Source: Hyphomonadaceae bacterium (GTDB lineage Bacteria; Pseudomonadota; Alphaproteobacteria; Caulobacterales; Aquidulcibacteraceae). Taken from it: a stretch of 32,071 bases of DNA. Location of the stretch: assembly GCA_021731005.1 (NCBI GenBank), contig JAKFYF010000002.1:1-32071 (forward strand), written 5' to 3'. A program made the translations under genes and the position numbers. The notes beneath the pieces were generated by a model, which was not told the origin of the DNA, did no database searches, and saw nothing but the letters and a program-made list of their open reading frames with translations. This document shows positions 8,833-17,626 of the stretch, piece after piece; the first letter of the stretch is position 1, and the number at the start of each line of letters is the position of its first letter.

Positions 8833-9431
8833 TACACGAACTCCTTGGTCTCGCCTTCGATCTCGCGCCCCAGCGCGATGACGCGCGCAAACACCAGGAG
8901 GCCCGCGCCCATGATCAGCACGGCGACGCTGTGGGCATGAAACCAAGCGCGGTCGGGACTGCCAACCGCGCGCAGCAGAGGCTGCAGCGCGCCCGGCGAC
9001 AACGCGAATACGATCAGCGCGATCGCGGCGGCCTGCATGTGCCGCTGCGGCGCAGCCCCGAACACGTCACCAGCGCGATAACAACGAAACAGCGCGCGCA
9101 AGAAATAGAAGGACGCGGCCAGCGAACCAAAGATGGTCGCAAACGCGGCCGCACCGGCCAGCTGCGTCAACCAAGGCAGCGCATTGAACTGAGTGGCGCC
9201 CGCAGGCGGGCTGTCGCGCCCGAGCACAAGCCAGGTGTTGCTCGGCTCAAGCCAGATCGATCCGAAACCCGGGAGCGCCGCGAAAAACAGCACGGCGGCG
9301 CCAGCGAACATGGTTGCGGCGAATAGCGCCGCGAACAGCCACTCGAACGGCAGGCCGAGACGCCGGATGGCTTCGCGCGCCGGCGCGCGGGCCTCGGGCG
9401 AGGCGTACAATTCAACGACGCGGTCGAGCAT
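8832..9431 (-). CDS. DUF2975-domain membrane protein
   Basis: Four hydrophobic segments and paired with an Xre gene, the usual DUF2975 context; start MLDRVVELYAS at 9431. Confidence 0.75.
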   Translation of the reverse strand: MLDRVVELYASPEARAPAREAIRRLGLPFEWLFAALFAATMFAGAAVLFFAALPGFGSIWLEPSNTWLVLGRDSPPAGATQFNALPWLTQLAGAAAFATIFGSLAASFYFLRALFRCYRAGDVFGAAPQRHMQAAAIALIVFALSPGALQPLLRAVGSPDRAWFHAHSVAVLIMGAGLLVFARVIALGREIEGETKEFV

Positions 9432-9546
9432 GGAGACCTTCCACGTCTTATCTGTTAAACGGATATTTATCTCTGTCAAACAGCAATTTCACTACTAGGT
9501 CTCTGCGTTGAGGCTGCTCCGGACCGACTCATGCTAAGCGCTCCCC

Positions 9547-9957
9547 ATGATCGCCCAGACCGCCCAAGCCCTCGCCATCATCCTCGCCGGCGCTTCGATC
9601 GGCTGGATTTTGCTGTTTTCGTTCGTGGTTTCGCCGGTCGCCTACACGACATTCGATCAGGGCCGGGCCGAGCGGCTGGTGAAGCAGGTGATGAACCAGG
9701 GGCACGGTCTGCTTGGGCTGATCGCGTTCGCCTCCGCTATCGCGGCGCTGTTCGCCGGGGCGATGGGCGGGGCGATCGTCGCCGCAATCGCCGGACTGTT
9801 CGCGTTCTTGTGCAAGTTCGCGCTCGCCCCGCGCGAGGACAAGCCGATCAAAGGCCACCGCGTGCTGAAGACCGCGCGCATCGTCGCCTCCGGACTGACC
9901 GCGTTCATCGCCCCGGTGCTAATCGCGGCGATCGTGCTGACGCTGATGGGCGTCTAG
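9547..9957 (+). CDS. DUF4149-like integral membrane protein
   Basis: IGWILLFSFVVSPVAYTTFDQGRAERLVKQVMNQGHGLLGLIAFASAIAAL; four hydrophobic segments. Confidence 0.65.
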   Translation: MIAQTAQALAIILAGASIGWILLFSFVVSPVAYTTFDQGRAERLVKQVMNQGHGLLGLIAFASAIAALFAGAMGGAIVAAIAGLFAFLCKFALAPREDKPIKGHRVLKTARIVASGLTAFIAPVLIAAIVLTLMGV

Positions 9958-11519
9958 GCCGCGTTCGCCGCCTGGCCGGCGCGTTTGGCGCGGGCGATCC
10001 AGGTGGCGACATCGTCCTCGTTCGGCGCCGGCGCGGCGCCCCAGGCACGCTGGCCTTCCGCCGACAACCCCCATTGCGCGACTGCGTCGCACAGCGTCAC
10101 CGCGTCGGCGTTCGCGAGTTCGCTCGCGCTGCGCACGCCGCACGCGACCAGAGCTTGCGCCTCGCGCGATTTCAAGCCCGGCGCCGTGCACGCGAGCAAG
10201 GCTTGAGCCTGCCAATCGCGGATCGTTTGCGCCGAGATGTGACGCGCGTCCGCCTTGGCTTCGGCCTCTTCCGGCGCGAGCGCGAGAAGATCGGCGATGG
10301 TTTTTACGCCGAGCGCTTCAAGTCGCTTGGCGGTTTTCGGGCCGATCGAGGGCGCCTGCACGACCGGCGCGGAATCGGTGAGCGTGCAGCGCGGCAGTGT
10401 TTTTTCCTTCTTCGCTAACGGCGCGCCGACGGGCAATTCGCGCGGAAAAGGCGGGGGCGCTTTCACCGCCCGTTGCGGGCGCGGCGCTGGTGCAACATCA
10501 AGCTCGATGATCTTCGCTGTCGGCCTCGCAGGCGCGCGCGCGGGAGCGCTGACACGCCCACCGGCCTCGGCGCCGATCTCGCGCGGCCACTTGGCGTCGA
10601 GCGAGGAGAGCGGCGTTTTCAGCACTTCCGCCGCGTGCAGTTCGCGCACCACCTTGTCGTCTTCACCCAAGGTCGCGCGCACTTTGCCGGTGCGGCGAAA
10701 CTCTTCGTACTGGGCGATGACTTCGCGCCGCGCCGCGTCATCCTCAAGCGCCGCCGCCAAAGCCTGGATCGGCATGTCCAGAGTCATCAACAGTGTTTGC
10801 AGCACGCCATTGACGCGCGCCGGGACCACGCCGGCCTCTTCGATGGCGCGGTCGAGGATACGCGAGAGGCCCACGATTGCGTGGCCGACGAGTGGAGCGA
10901 TGGCGGTGCAAATGGCGTCGTCGAGACCGGCCTTCGGGTTGCGCGCGCCCGCTTCGAAATCATAATGCTCGATCACGAGTTCGTAGTGCGCATTCGCGGC
11001 CTTGGCGCCCGCGCGCACCATGGTGGCAAGCCATTTGTCACCGCCGGGCGCCTCGATCTCCGGATAGCCGCTCGCCTCCAGCATCGACTGGAAAACCTTG
11101 TACGACTTGGAAAAGCTCTGCTCCACCGCGCGATGGATTACCCCCTCCTCTTCTGTCTGGTGGGTATGGAAGGGCTGGATCGGATCGACATAATAATGGC
11201 TCAGCACGCCCGCTGACCATGCGGCCTGTTTCCAGTCCCGTTCGCGCAAGGCGCGCACGGTGCGCCGATACCATTCCTCGCAGGCTTCGATCGCGCCGCC
11301 CCATTCGCCCTCGCGCACGTGGAGTACGTGGTTCTTGAAGTCCTTGAATTCATCGTCCGGCGCCTTGGCCCCGGCAAGGTACTCGCCATGATGGTGCAGG
11401 ATCAGCTCGCGCCACGCCGGCGCATACGGCGAGCGCAGATGGCGCAGCGCCTCGAGCGCCAACCGGTGATGGTTGGAGCGGCATCGGCTTGCGAAAATCA
11501 CTGCGTACAGGAGCGACAT
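9954..11519 (-). CDS. Zinc-dependent phospholipase C / S1-P1 nuclease-like domain fused to a DUF4332 helix-hairpin-helix domain
   Basis: N-terminus SNHHRLALEALRHLR, DDEFKDFKNHVLHVRE, AGVLSHYYVDPIQPFHTHQTEEEGVIHRAVE; C-terminus APSIGPKTAKRLEALGVKTIADLLAL. Confidence 0.75.
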   Translation of the reverse strand: MSLLYAVIFASRCRSNHHRLALEALRHLRSPYAPAWRELILHHHGEYLAGAKAPDDEFKDFKNHVLHVREGEWGGAIEACEEWYRRTVRALRERDWKQAAWSAGVLSHYYVDPIQPFHTHQTEEEGVIHRAVEQSFSKSYKVFQSMLEASGYPEIEAPGGDKWLATMVRAGAKAANAHYELVIEHYDFEAGARNPKAGLDDAICTAIAPLVGHAIVGLSRILDRAIEEAGVVPARVNGVLQTLLMTLDMPIQALAAALEDDAARREVIAQYEEFRRTGKVRATLGEDDKVVRELHAAEVLKTPLSSLDAKWPREIGAEAGGRVSAPARAPARPTAKIIELDVAPAPRPQRAVKAPPPFPRELPVGAPLAKKEKTLPRCTLTDSAPVVQAPSIGPKTAKRLEALGVKTIADLLALAPEEAEAKADARHISAQTIRDWQAQALLACTAPGLKSREAQALVACGVRSASELANADAVTLCDAVAQWGLSAEGQRAWGAAPAPNEDDVATWIARAKRAGQAANAA

Positions 11520-11582
11520 GAGCGCTTCTCGCCTCGGTAATGAAGGAGGCGTTAATCGTTTTGCGCTTCGGTTAGCGGAGCG

Positions 11583-13244
11583 TTAATCGCCGCGCACAAT
11601 GCCCCAATCTTCGCACAGGATGCGGACCAGACGCTCATGGCGCTGCTCGATGGCTTGGAGCGTCCATTCCGGTATGCCGACGATGTCCTTGGTCACCGCG
11701 TGCACCGGCGCCCCGCGCGAGGCGAGATAGACCTCGCGCTTCTTCGGGTATGGCTTGTTATCGGCATCGCGGTTCTGGTCGTGGGTGATCAGAATGAGGT
11801 TGCCGAGCAGGTGGGCGAGTTCGGCGCGCAAGTTGGGATCGGGAAAGCGCTCGTTCCACCATGCGCCGCCGCCCTTGGGCAGAATGTGCTCGACGGTGAC
11901 ATCGTCGGTCATGCTCAGGATGTGGCCCTCCGGCATCGCCGCCTCGAGGCGCATCATCAGCAAGCGGCGCTGGCGGTCGCGCTTGCGCGAGCGGTTGAGC
12001 GTGGCGATGAACCGCATGTGCTCGGTGTCGTTGAGCTCGAGTCCCTTGGGGCCGTGGAGCGCTTTATCGTCGCCGGCGTGCTTGACGGCGTGGGCGTAGC
12101 GGGCCTCGCGAACGCGATTGTCGATGATCGAGAGTTCGCAGGCGAAAGTGAAGCGATCGAGCGCACGAAAGAACGCGCGCGCGCGCTCATGGTCCTGCCC
12201 ATGTTCGGCCAGAAACGCAATCGCGGCGGGGGCCCACTCCCAATCTTCAACCTGCTTCATCAGCGCCACGCGCCGATTGACCTCGTCGCTCCATTGCCCA
12301 GCGTCGATCGAACAGGAAAAAATTGCGCGCAAAGCGTGTGCGTAGCGCGGCAATTGGTCGAACAGGAACACGCGCACGCCGCCCGTGCGGTCAACAGCGG
12401 CGCGGAACGAGGCCAGATCGCCAGGCGAACGGACCTGCTCGCCAACCAGCAGGAAGGGCATCATGTACAGGAGACGGGCGAAATTTTCCCGCTCGAACAT
12501 GTCCTCGGTCTGCTCCCATTTGCGCGCCGCGGCGTCGGCGTCGGCGTCCGAGAGATCGGAATTCTCCAACAGGTCGCTCTTGATCAGATCCGCCCCGGAC
12601 AGCGGCGAGCCATGCATGTTGAGCGAGTGAAACACGGTTTGCGCACAGCCGCGCTCGTCGGCATCGACCACATTCAAGGTGCAGCAGCGCGCCACGTACG
12701 ACATGAATCGTTCAAGCTCTCCGTTGTCGGCGATTTTCGAGAGCTCGGCTTCGATCGTAGCGGCGGCGACGCACAACTGATCCTTCGAATCGACGCCGGT
12801 TTCTGCGTGCTTGGCGAGTTCGGCCATGCGCCCTGGCTCCTGCACGAACCCGCGATAGAAATTGACGTCGTCCTCGCGCAGCATCAGCCGCGGCTGCTCG
12901 CCATCCATGATGAGCGTCTGGAACGGCTCGCCGCGGGCGCTGAGGCGATCGCGGACGTAAGCGATGATCATTGTCAGCGTGGCGAGACGCTGCTGGCCGT
13001 CGGAGATTTCGAACTTGCCGCGGCTGTTCTTCACCAGCACGATCTGACCGATAAAGTAGAAGGTCGCGCCGCGCTTGAACGCCGCCCACAGATCCTGGTT
13101 CAGCTGGCGCACTTCGCGCTCGCCCCAGGTATAGGGGCGCTGGTAGCGCGGGACTTTGAGGCCGGGCCTGCGGGTCAAGACGCCGGCCACATTGAGGATC
13201 TGCGAGACCAGCCCTAGCGGCGGTTCGCCAAAGATTCCGGCCAT
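11583..13244 (-). CDS. DUF262 + DUF1524 (GmrSD-like) protein, putative modification-dependent nuclease
   Basis: DUF262 motifs VPRYQRPYTWGEREV and FEISDGQQRLATLTM; C-terminal HNH-like TVEHILPKGGGAWW...LAHLLGNLILITHDQNRDADNKPYPKKR. Confidence 0.85.
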   Translation of the reverse strand: MAGIFGEPPLGLVSQILNVAGVLTRRPGLKVPRYQRPYTWGEREVRQLNQDLWAAFKRGATFYFIGQIVLVKNSRGKFEISDGQQRLATLTMIIAYVRDRLSARGEPFQTLIMDGEQPRLMLREDDVNFYRGFVQEPGRMAELAKHAETGVDSKDQLCVAAATIEAELSKIADNGELERFMSYVARCCTLNVVDADERGCAQTVFHSLNMHGSPLSGADLIKSDLLENSDLSDADADAAARKWEQTEDMFERENFARLLYMMPFLLVGEQVRSPGDLASFRAAVDRTGGVRVFLFDQLPRYAHALRAIFSCSIDAGQWSDEVNRRVALMKQVEDWEWAPAAIAFLAEHGQDHERARAFFRALDRFTFACELSIIDNRVREARYAHAVKHAGDDKALHGPKGLELNDTEHMRFIATLNRSRKRDRQRRLLMMRLEAAMPEGHILSMTDDVTVEHILPKGGGAWWNERFPDPNLRAELAHLLGNLILITHDQNRDADNKPYPKKREVYLASRGAPVHAVTKDIVGIPEWTLQAIEQRHERLVRILCEDWGIVRGD

Positions 13245-13367
13245 GTTTCCTCCACCTGCTCGTCGCCTCGCGCATGATCGTTACCCCGCGATCCCCCGTA
13301 CGCAACGTCAATCTGGATCACCTGGCGGTTCGGCGCGGCGAGTCGCTCAAACAGCACGCATTTATGC

Positions 13368-14204
13368 TCAGAAATCGGTTGGGGCTGTGGAGAAATATGG
13401 CGCGGGCCCGACGCTCTGGAAGTCGGCGAATCCGCGCCCTTGAAACGCTGGAAAGGCGGGGCGCATGGCTGCCGCGTCGGTAAATGCTGCTTGGCGCAGC
13501 TGCGGCCGGCCTCGCGGGGCGATCAGGAGCTGGCGGACGCGCCGCGCGATCGCTTCGCCTGAATCCAGCCAGACGCACGGGCGCGGCGCGGCTGCGGCCA
13601 GTTGGCGCGCAAGCAATGGAAAATGCGTACACGCCAGGGCCACCACATCGATCTCGGCGCCGCCGGGCGCGCCGAACAACTCAGAACAAGCCTGCGCCGC
13701 CGCCTGTGCAACCTCAGATTCAGGCGCTCCGGCGAGCTTTCGCTCCGCCGCTTCCACCAGCGCAGCCGAGCCAAGGCGAATAACGCGTTTGCCAGCGGCG
13801 AATTGCGCGATCAGTTCGTTGGTGTACGGGCGCTGGACGGTCGCGGGCGTGGCCAAGAGCCCGATCACTCCAGTTCGGGTGAGCGCCGCCGCGGGCTTTA
13901 TTGGCGGGACCACGCCAACAATCGGAACAGGCAGCGCCGCGCGGACGGCTTCGAGCGCTATGGTGGAGGCGGTGTTGCACGCGACCACGATAAGGTCCGG
14001 CGCCCAATCCTCGTTGACCCGCGAGAGCAGCGCCGGCACGCGCTCGCGCAATTGGGCGTCGGACTTAAGCCCGTAGGGGAGCCAGGCATTGTCGGCCAAG
14101 TAATCCAGTTGGAGCTGCGCGCCGGAGGTGGCGATAGCGTCGAGCACGGAAAGTCCGCCGACGCCGGAATCAAACACCAGAACCCGCTTCACCGCATTAA
14201 CCAT
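13368..14204 (-). CDS. murI: Glutamate racemase
   Basis: VFDSGVGGLSVL, YLADNAWLPYG, VVACNTASTIAL, VALACTHFPLL; start MVNAVKRV at 14204. Confidence 0.95.
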   Translation of the reverse strand: MVNAVKRVLVFDSGVGGLSVLDAIATSGAQLQLDYLADNAWLPYGLKSDAQLRERVPALLSRVNEDWAPDLIVVACNTASTIALEAVRAALPVPIVGVVPPIKPAAALTRTGVIGLLATPATVQRPYTNELIAQFAAGKRVIRLGSAALVEAAERKLAGAPESEVAQAAAQACSELFGAPGGAEIDVVALACTHFPLLARQLAAAAPRPCVWLDSGEAIARRVRQLLIAPRGRPQLRQAAFTDAAAMRPAFPAFQGRGFADFQSVGPAPYFSTAPTDF

Positions 14205-14305
14205 TGTTGATCCGCCGACGCTCGCCCGGACCCAAGCGCCATCCATATACCGCTGATTTTTCTAATGTTTCCGGCGCTCGGCACGACGAGTTCAACCCCG
14301 TGTCA

Positions 14306-14319
14306 TTTCCATGTGGAAA
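14306..14319. promoter_or_regulatory. Inverted repeat TTTCCA-TG-TGGAAA in the murI/MBL divergent intergenic region
   Basis: Perfect 6-bp arms around a 2-nt centre. Confidence 0.5.
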
Positions 14320-14425
14320 CTGAATATTAAGTGCGTTTGCGCGAATCATGGATTGGGTTAGTCATGCTGGGTCAGGGGTATACGTCAACGCGCCGCAACG
14401 CGCACACACGCAACGGGGTCTGGCC

Positions 14426-15391
14426 ATGAATTCCTTAGGTAAATCTTCGGTCGTCTTCGTGACGCTCTCCGGGCTGTTTTGGGGAGGATGGATCCTTGGC
14501 GTGCAGACGCCCGAGGGCCAAGAGGCGTTGGCGAGAGCGTATGCCGCCTACGCGGAAGATCAGGCCGCCGCCAACGAGGATTTGTTCAACTCCGACGCCC
14601 TGCGCGCCATCGTCTGCGGCGGCGACAGCTTCGAGGCTGCCGCGCCCAAGCCGTGCTTGGCGGTGATCGCCGGCGGCAGACTGTTTGTGGTTGACGCGGG
14701 CTCGGGCGCCGCTTCTTCGCTGATGCGCCGCAACATCCCGATGGGCCGCCTGCACGCGGTGTTGCTGACCGGTGGCAGCGTCGCGCAGACCGCCGACCTC
14801 GGAGAATTGTACGCCAACAGCGCGCCCAACCGGGCCGAGCCGCTGATGCCGGTCTATGGCCCCGCCGAAACGCAGCGTATGGTGGACGGCCTCAACCAGG
14901 TCGCCGGCCTCGATGGTTTGGGCCAGGGCCTGCAGGCGTGGGGGCCAGGCCCCGAACCCGGCCGCTCGGTGATTGTGTTCGAAGAGGACGGCCTTACCGT
15001 TTCCGCCTTCACCACCCCGGGTGATTTCGAGAACCACAGGATTGGCTATCGCTTCGACTATCGCGGACGTTCGCTGGTGGTTGGCGGCGACGGACGCGTG
15101 GTTGGCGCACGGGCGGCGGAAAACGCAGAGGTGGTGCTGCAAGGCGCACAAAGCGAGGCCCTCGCCCACCTGCACCAAGGCGGCTACGCAACAGCGGCGG
15201 AAGTGGCCGCCCAAGCCCGCGCCGCCAACGCCGGCATGATCGTGCTCACCGGCGCCGAGAGCCGCATGGCCGCACAGATGCAAGTCGCGGAAGCGCGTGC
15301 GGCCGGGTTCGAAGATGTGGTTGCCGGCCGCATCGGCATGCTGGTGGAGCTGCCGCTGGCGAATAGCGAAGTCAACGTCCGCCCGCTCTGA
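14426..15391 (+). CDS. MBL-fold (RNase Z/arylsulfatase-like) protein with apparently lost metal ligands
   Basis: LFVVDAGSGAASSLMRRNIPMGRLHAVLLTGGSVAQTADLGELYANS, IGYRFDYRGRSLVVGGDGRV, IVLTGAES; N-terminal hydrophobic anchor. Confidence 0.7.
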   Translation: MNSLGKSSVVFVTLSGLFWGGWILGVQTPEGQEALARAYAAYAEDQAAANEDLFNSDALRAIVCGGDSFEAAAPKPCLAVIAGGRLFVVDAGSGAASSLMRRNIPMGRLHAVLLTGGSVAQTADLGELYANSAPNRAEPLMPVYGPAETQRMVDGLNQVAGLDGLGQGLQAWGPGPEPGRSVIVFEEDGLTVSAFTTPGDFENHRIGYRFDYRGRSLVVGGDGRVVGARAAENAEVVLQGAQSEALAHLHQGGYATAAEVAAQARAANAGMIVLTGAESRMAAQMQVAEARAAGFEDVVAGRIGMLVELPLANSEVNVRPL

Positions 15392-15395
15392 GTTC

Positions 15396-15471
15396 AATTG
15401 GACCGCGGGCCTCCTGGCCCGCCTCTTTTGCCCGATACGCAGGCGCGTCTGGAGATGCGCGGTCCCAATTG
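15396..15471. repeat. Composite REP-like element: two head-to-head GGACC-hairpin units (unit A 15400-15422, unit B 15443-15466)
   Basis: Outer arms CAATTGG and CCAATTG; unit A GGACC-GCGGGCC-TCCT-GGCCCGC; unit B on minus strand GGGACC-GCGCATC-TCCA-GACGCGC. Confidence 0.7.
15405..15429 (+). terminator. Probable Rho-independent terminator (formed by REP unit A)
   Basis: GCGGGCC-TCCT-GGCCCGC then CTCTTTT, directly after the MBL-fold gene stop. Confidence 0.6.
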
Positions 15472-15518
15472 CAGCGTTCACAATTCAATTCGCATGGAAA
15501 AGAGTGTAGGCCTACGCG

Positions 15519-16313
15519 ATGCGTGCGCTGCTCCTTGCGTTGGCGATTGCCTTGCTCACCGGCGGACCAACGCACGCGGATCGGTTTGCGCTAAGCTACG
15601 AGGGGGCGGCATTCGGCATTATTCCGCTCGGTCAAATGGTCATCGACGCCGATGTCGCCGTCGACAGCTACGAAGTGTCCGCGTACATCCGTTCAGGCGG
15701 CCTGCTCGACATGTTCGAGCGCACCGACCTGCGCGCCAGCGCTTCGGGGATCATCATCGCCGAGAACGTGCTTTGGCGGCGCTACGACCTTGACCACCAT
15801 TATAGCCACAAGCATCGCACCATAGGCCTAGAGGTTGGCGAGGGCGGCGCGATCGCCGCTGAAATTGCTCCAAACTACCGGCTCTGGGGCGATCCGCCTG
15901 CTAGCGAAGAACAGCAACGCCGCTCGCGCGATCCACTCTCCACCATGGTGGCGATGGCCATCGATGTCGGACAAACGCGCCGCTGCGCTGGCGCCTACCC
16001 CACATTCGACGGCCGTTTCCACTATCTGCTCGAGCTTGCGGGCGGAGAGATTGGGCGCTTTGACGACGCGGGTTACGAAGGCGACGTGTTGAAGTGTGCG
16101 CTCGCCTATATCGCGGTGTCGGGTTTCGAGCGGCGTGACGCTGGGCGGCGGCGAATTCCCCATGGCGAGGCCTGGTTCGCGCTGGCGCCGGATTCGCTGT
16201 TCGCGCCGCCCGTGCGCATCGCCACCCCGTGGCCGCAGCGCGCGGTGGTGCGGCTTACTTCCTGGCGGCGCGCCAGGGTCGACATCGACTACACGCAAGC
16301 GACAACGCCTTGA
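15519..16313 (+). CDS. DUF3108 domain-containing exported protein
   Basis: Signal peptide MRALLLALAIALLTGGPTHA; FALSYEGAAFGIIPLGQMVIDADV; RRSRDPLSTMVAMA. Confidence 0.75.
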   Translation: MRALLLALAIALLTGGPTHADRFALSYEGAAFGIIPLGQMVIDADVAVDSYEVSAYIRSGGLLDMFERTDLRASASGIIIAENVLWRRYDLDHHYSHKHRTIGLEVGEGGAIAAEIAPNYRLWGDPPASEEQQRRSRDPLSTMVAMAIDVGQTRRCAGAYPTFDGRFHYLLELAGGEIGRFDDAGYEGDVLKCALAYIAVSGFERRDAGRRRIPHGEAWFALAPDSLFAPPVRIATPWPQRAVVRLTSWRRARVDIDYTQATTP

Positions 16314-17578
16314 GCGCGCGGCGCGCGGCGGCCGAGCTCCTGGTCGCGGTGATGGATCGCGGTCTCTCGCTTGACGACGCCCTACAAGCCACCCCCAGCT
16401 TCCTGAGCCTGGAAGGCCGCGACCGCACCTTCGCGCGCGCGCTCGTGGCGAGCGGCCTGCGCCGCCTCGGCGGCGTCAGCGCCGTTCTCTCCCGATTCCT
16501 GGAGCGTCCGCTGCCCGAAAGCGCTGCACACGCGCGCGCGCTATTGCACCTTGGCGCCACCCAATTGCTGGTGCTGGGAACGCCGGCGCACGCAGCGGTG
16601 GGCGAGACGGTCGAAACCGCAAACGCTATGCGCGAAGCACGCGGGTTCGCGAAACTCATGAACGCCGTGCTGCGGCGGGTGGCGCGCGAGGGTGCGGAAA
16701 TCCTGGCGGCGCTGCCGGCGGGCGCGGATTTGCCGCCTTGGCTGTTCACCCGCTGGCGCGCAGCTTATGGCGAGCGCGCCGAGGCCATCGCGCGAGCGCT
16801 TCTGCACGAGCCCCCGCTCGACCTGAGTGTAAAGGATGATGCATCGGGTTGGGCCGAGAAACTCGGCGGCTTCGTCACCGCCACAGGCAGCGTGCGGGTC
16901 GCGCCCGGCGCTCGTATCGAATCACTCCCGGGCTTCGCGGAAGGCGCATGGTGGGTGCAGGACGCCGCGGCGGCGCTGCCGGCGCGCTTGCTCGGCGATG
17001 TCGCGGGCAGGCGCGTGCTCGATCTCTGCGCCGCGCCCGGGGGCAAGACGCTGCAGCTGGCCGCGGCCGGCGCCTTGGTCACCGCGCTGGACAAATCCGA
17101 GCCGCGCCTGGAACGCCTGCGCGAGAATCTTGCGCGCACGCGCCTTCGGGCTGAAATTGTTTGCGCCGACGCGCTCGAATTTCGTGCGCGCGAGGGCTTC
17201 GATGCGATCCTGCTCGATGCGCCTTGCAGCTCTACCGGCACTTTGCGCCGTCACCCCGACGTCGCCTGGCTGCGCCGCCCGAATGACGTGCGCGCGTTAA
17301 GTGAGCTGCAAATGCAATTGCTGGACGTGTGCGCACCGCTGTTGCGGCCCGGCGGATGTCTGGTTTACGCGGTCTGCTCGCTCGAACCTGAGGAGGGGCC
17401 GGCAATTGCCGCCACCGCCCTGCAGCGCGGCTGGCGCCGCGGCCCGGTCCAGGTTGGCGAAATCGCCGGCGCGGACGAATTCATTACGCCGGACGGCGAT
17501 GTGCGCACCCTGCCCTCGCACTGGAGCGACAAGGGCGGCCTCGACGGTTTCTTCGCCGCGCGCTTGATGCGCGCCTGA
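16310..17578 (+). CDS. rsmB: 16S rRNA (cytosine-C5)-methyltransferase RsmB / NOL1-NOP2-Sun family
   Basis: NusB-like N-terminus; WVQDAAAALPARLL, VLDLCAAPGGKTLQLA, ILLDAPCSSTGTLRRHPDVAWLRR, LVYAVCSLEPEEG; TTG start overlapping the upstream stop (TTGA). Confidence 0.88.
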   Translation: MSARRAAAELLVAVMDRGLSLDDALQATPSFLSLEGRDRTFARALVASGLRRLGGVSAVLSRFLERPLPESAAHARALLHLGATQLLVLGTPAHAAVGETVETANAMREARGFAKLMNAVLRRVAREGAEILAALPAGADLPPWLFTRWRAAYGERAEAIARALLHEPPLDLSVKDDASGWAEKLGGFVTATGSVRVAPGARIESLPGFAEGAWWVQDAAAALPARLLGDVAGRRVLDLCAAPGGKTLQLAAAGALVTALDKSEPRLERLRENLARTRLRAEIVCADALEFRAREGFDAILLDAPCSSTGTLRRHPDVAWLRRPNDVRALSELQMQLLDVCAPLLRPGGCLVYAVCSLEPEEGPAIAATALQRGWRRGPVQVGEIAGADEFITPDGDVRTLPSHWSDKGGLDGFFAARLMRA

Positions 17579-17626
17579 TTCGCCGCACGCCTTGCCTCCT
17601 CGCGCCGACGCGGAGTACACGGGCCC

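Noticed and set aside
7592-8881. 429-aa plus-strand ORF
   Set aside because: Antisense to the MBL lipoprotein and xre genes, which have clear motifs.
11549-11589. Direct repeat GCGTTAATCG x2 as a CtrA-like site
   Set aside because: Spacing does not fit TTAA-N7-TTAA, and the second copy overlaps the end of the DUF262 gene.
11637-13217. 526-aa plus-strand ORF
   Set aside because: Antisense shadow of the DUF262-DUF1524 gene; no recognisable domain.
14196-14203. TTAACCAT at the murI start as a CtrA half-site
   Set aside because: Single 8-mer overlapping the start codon; too weak alone.
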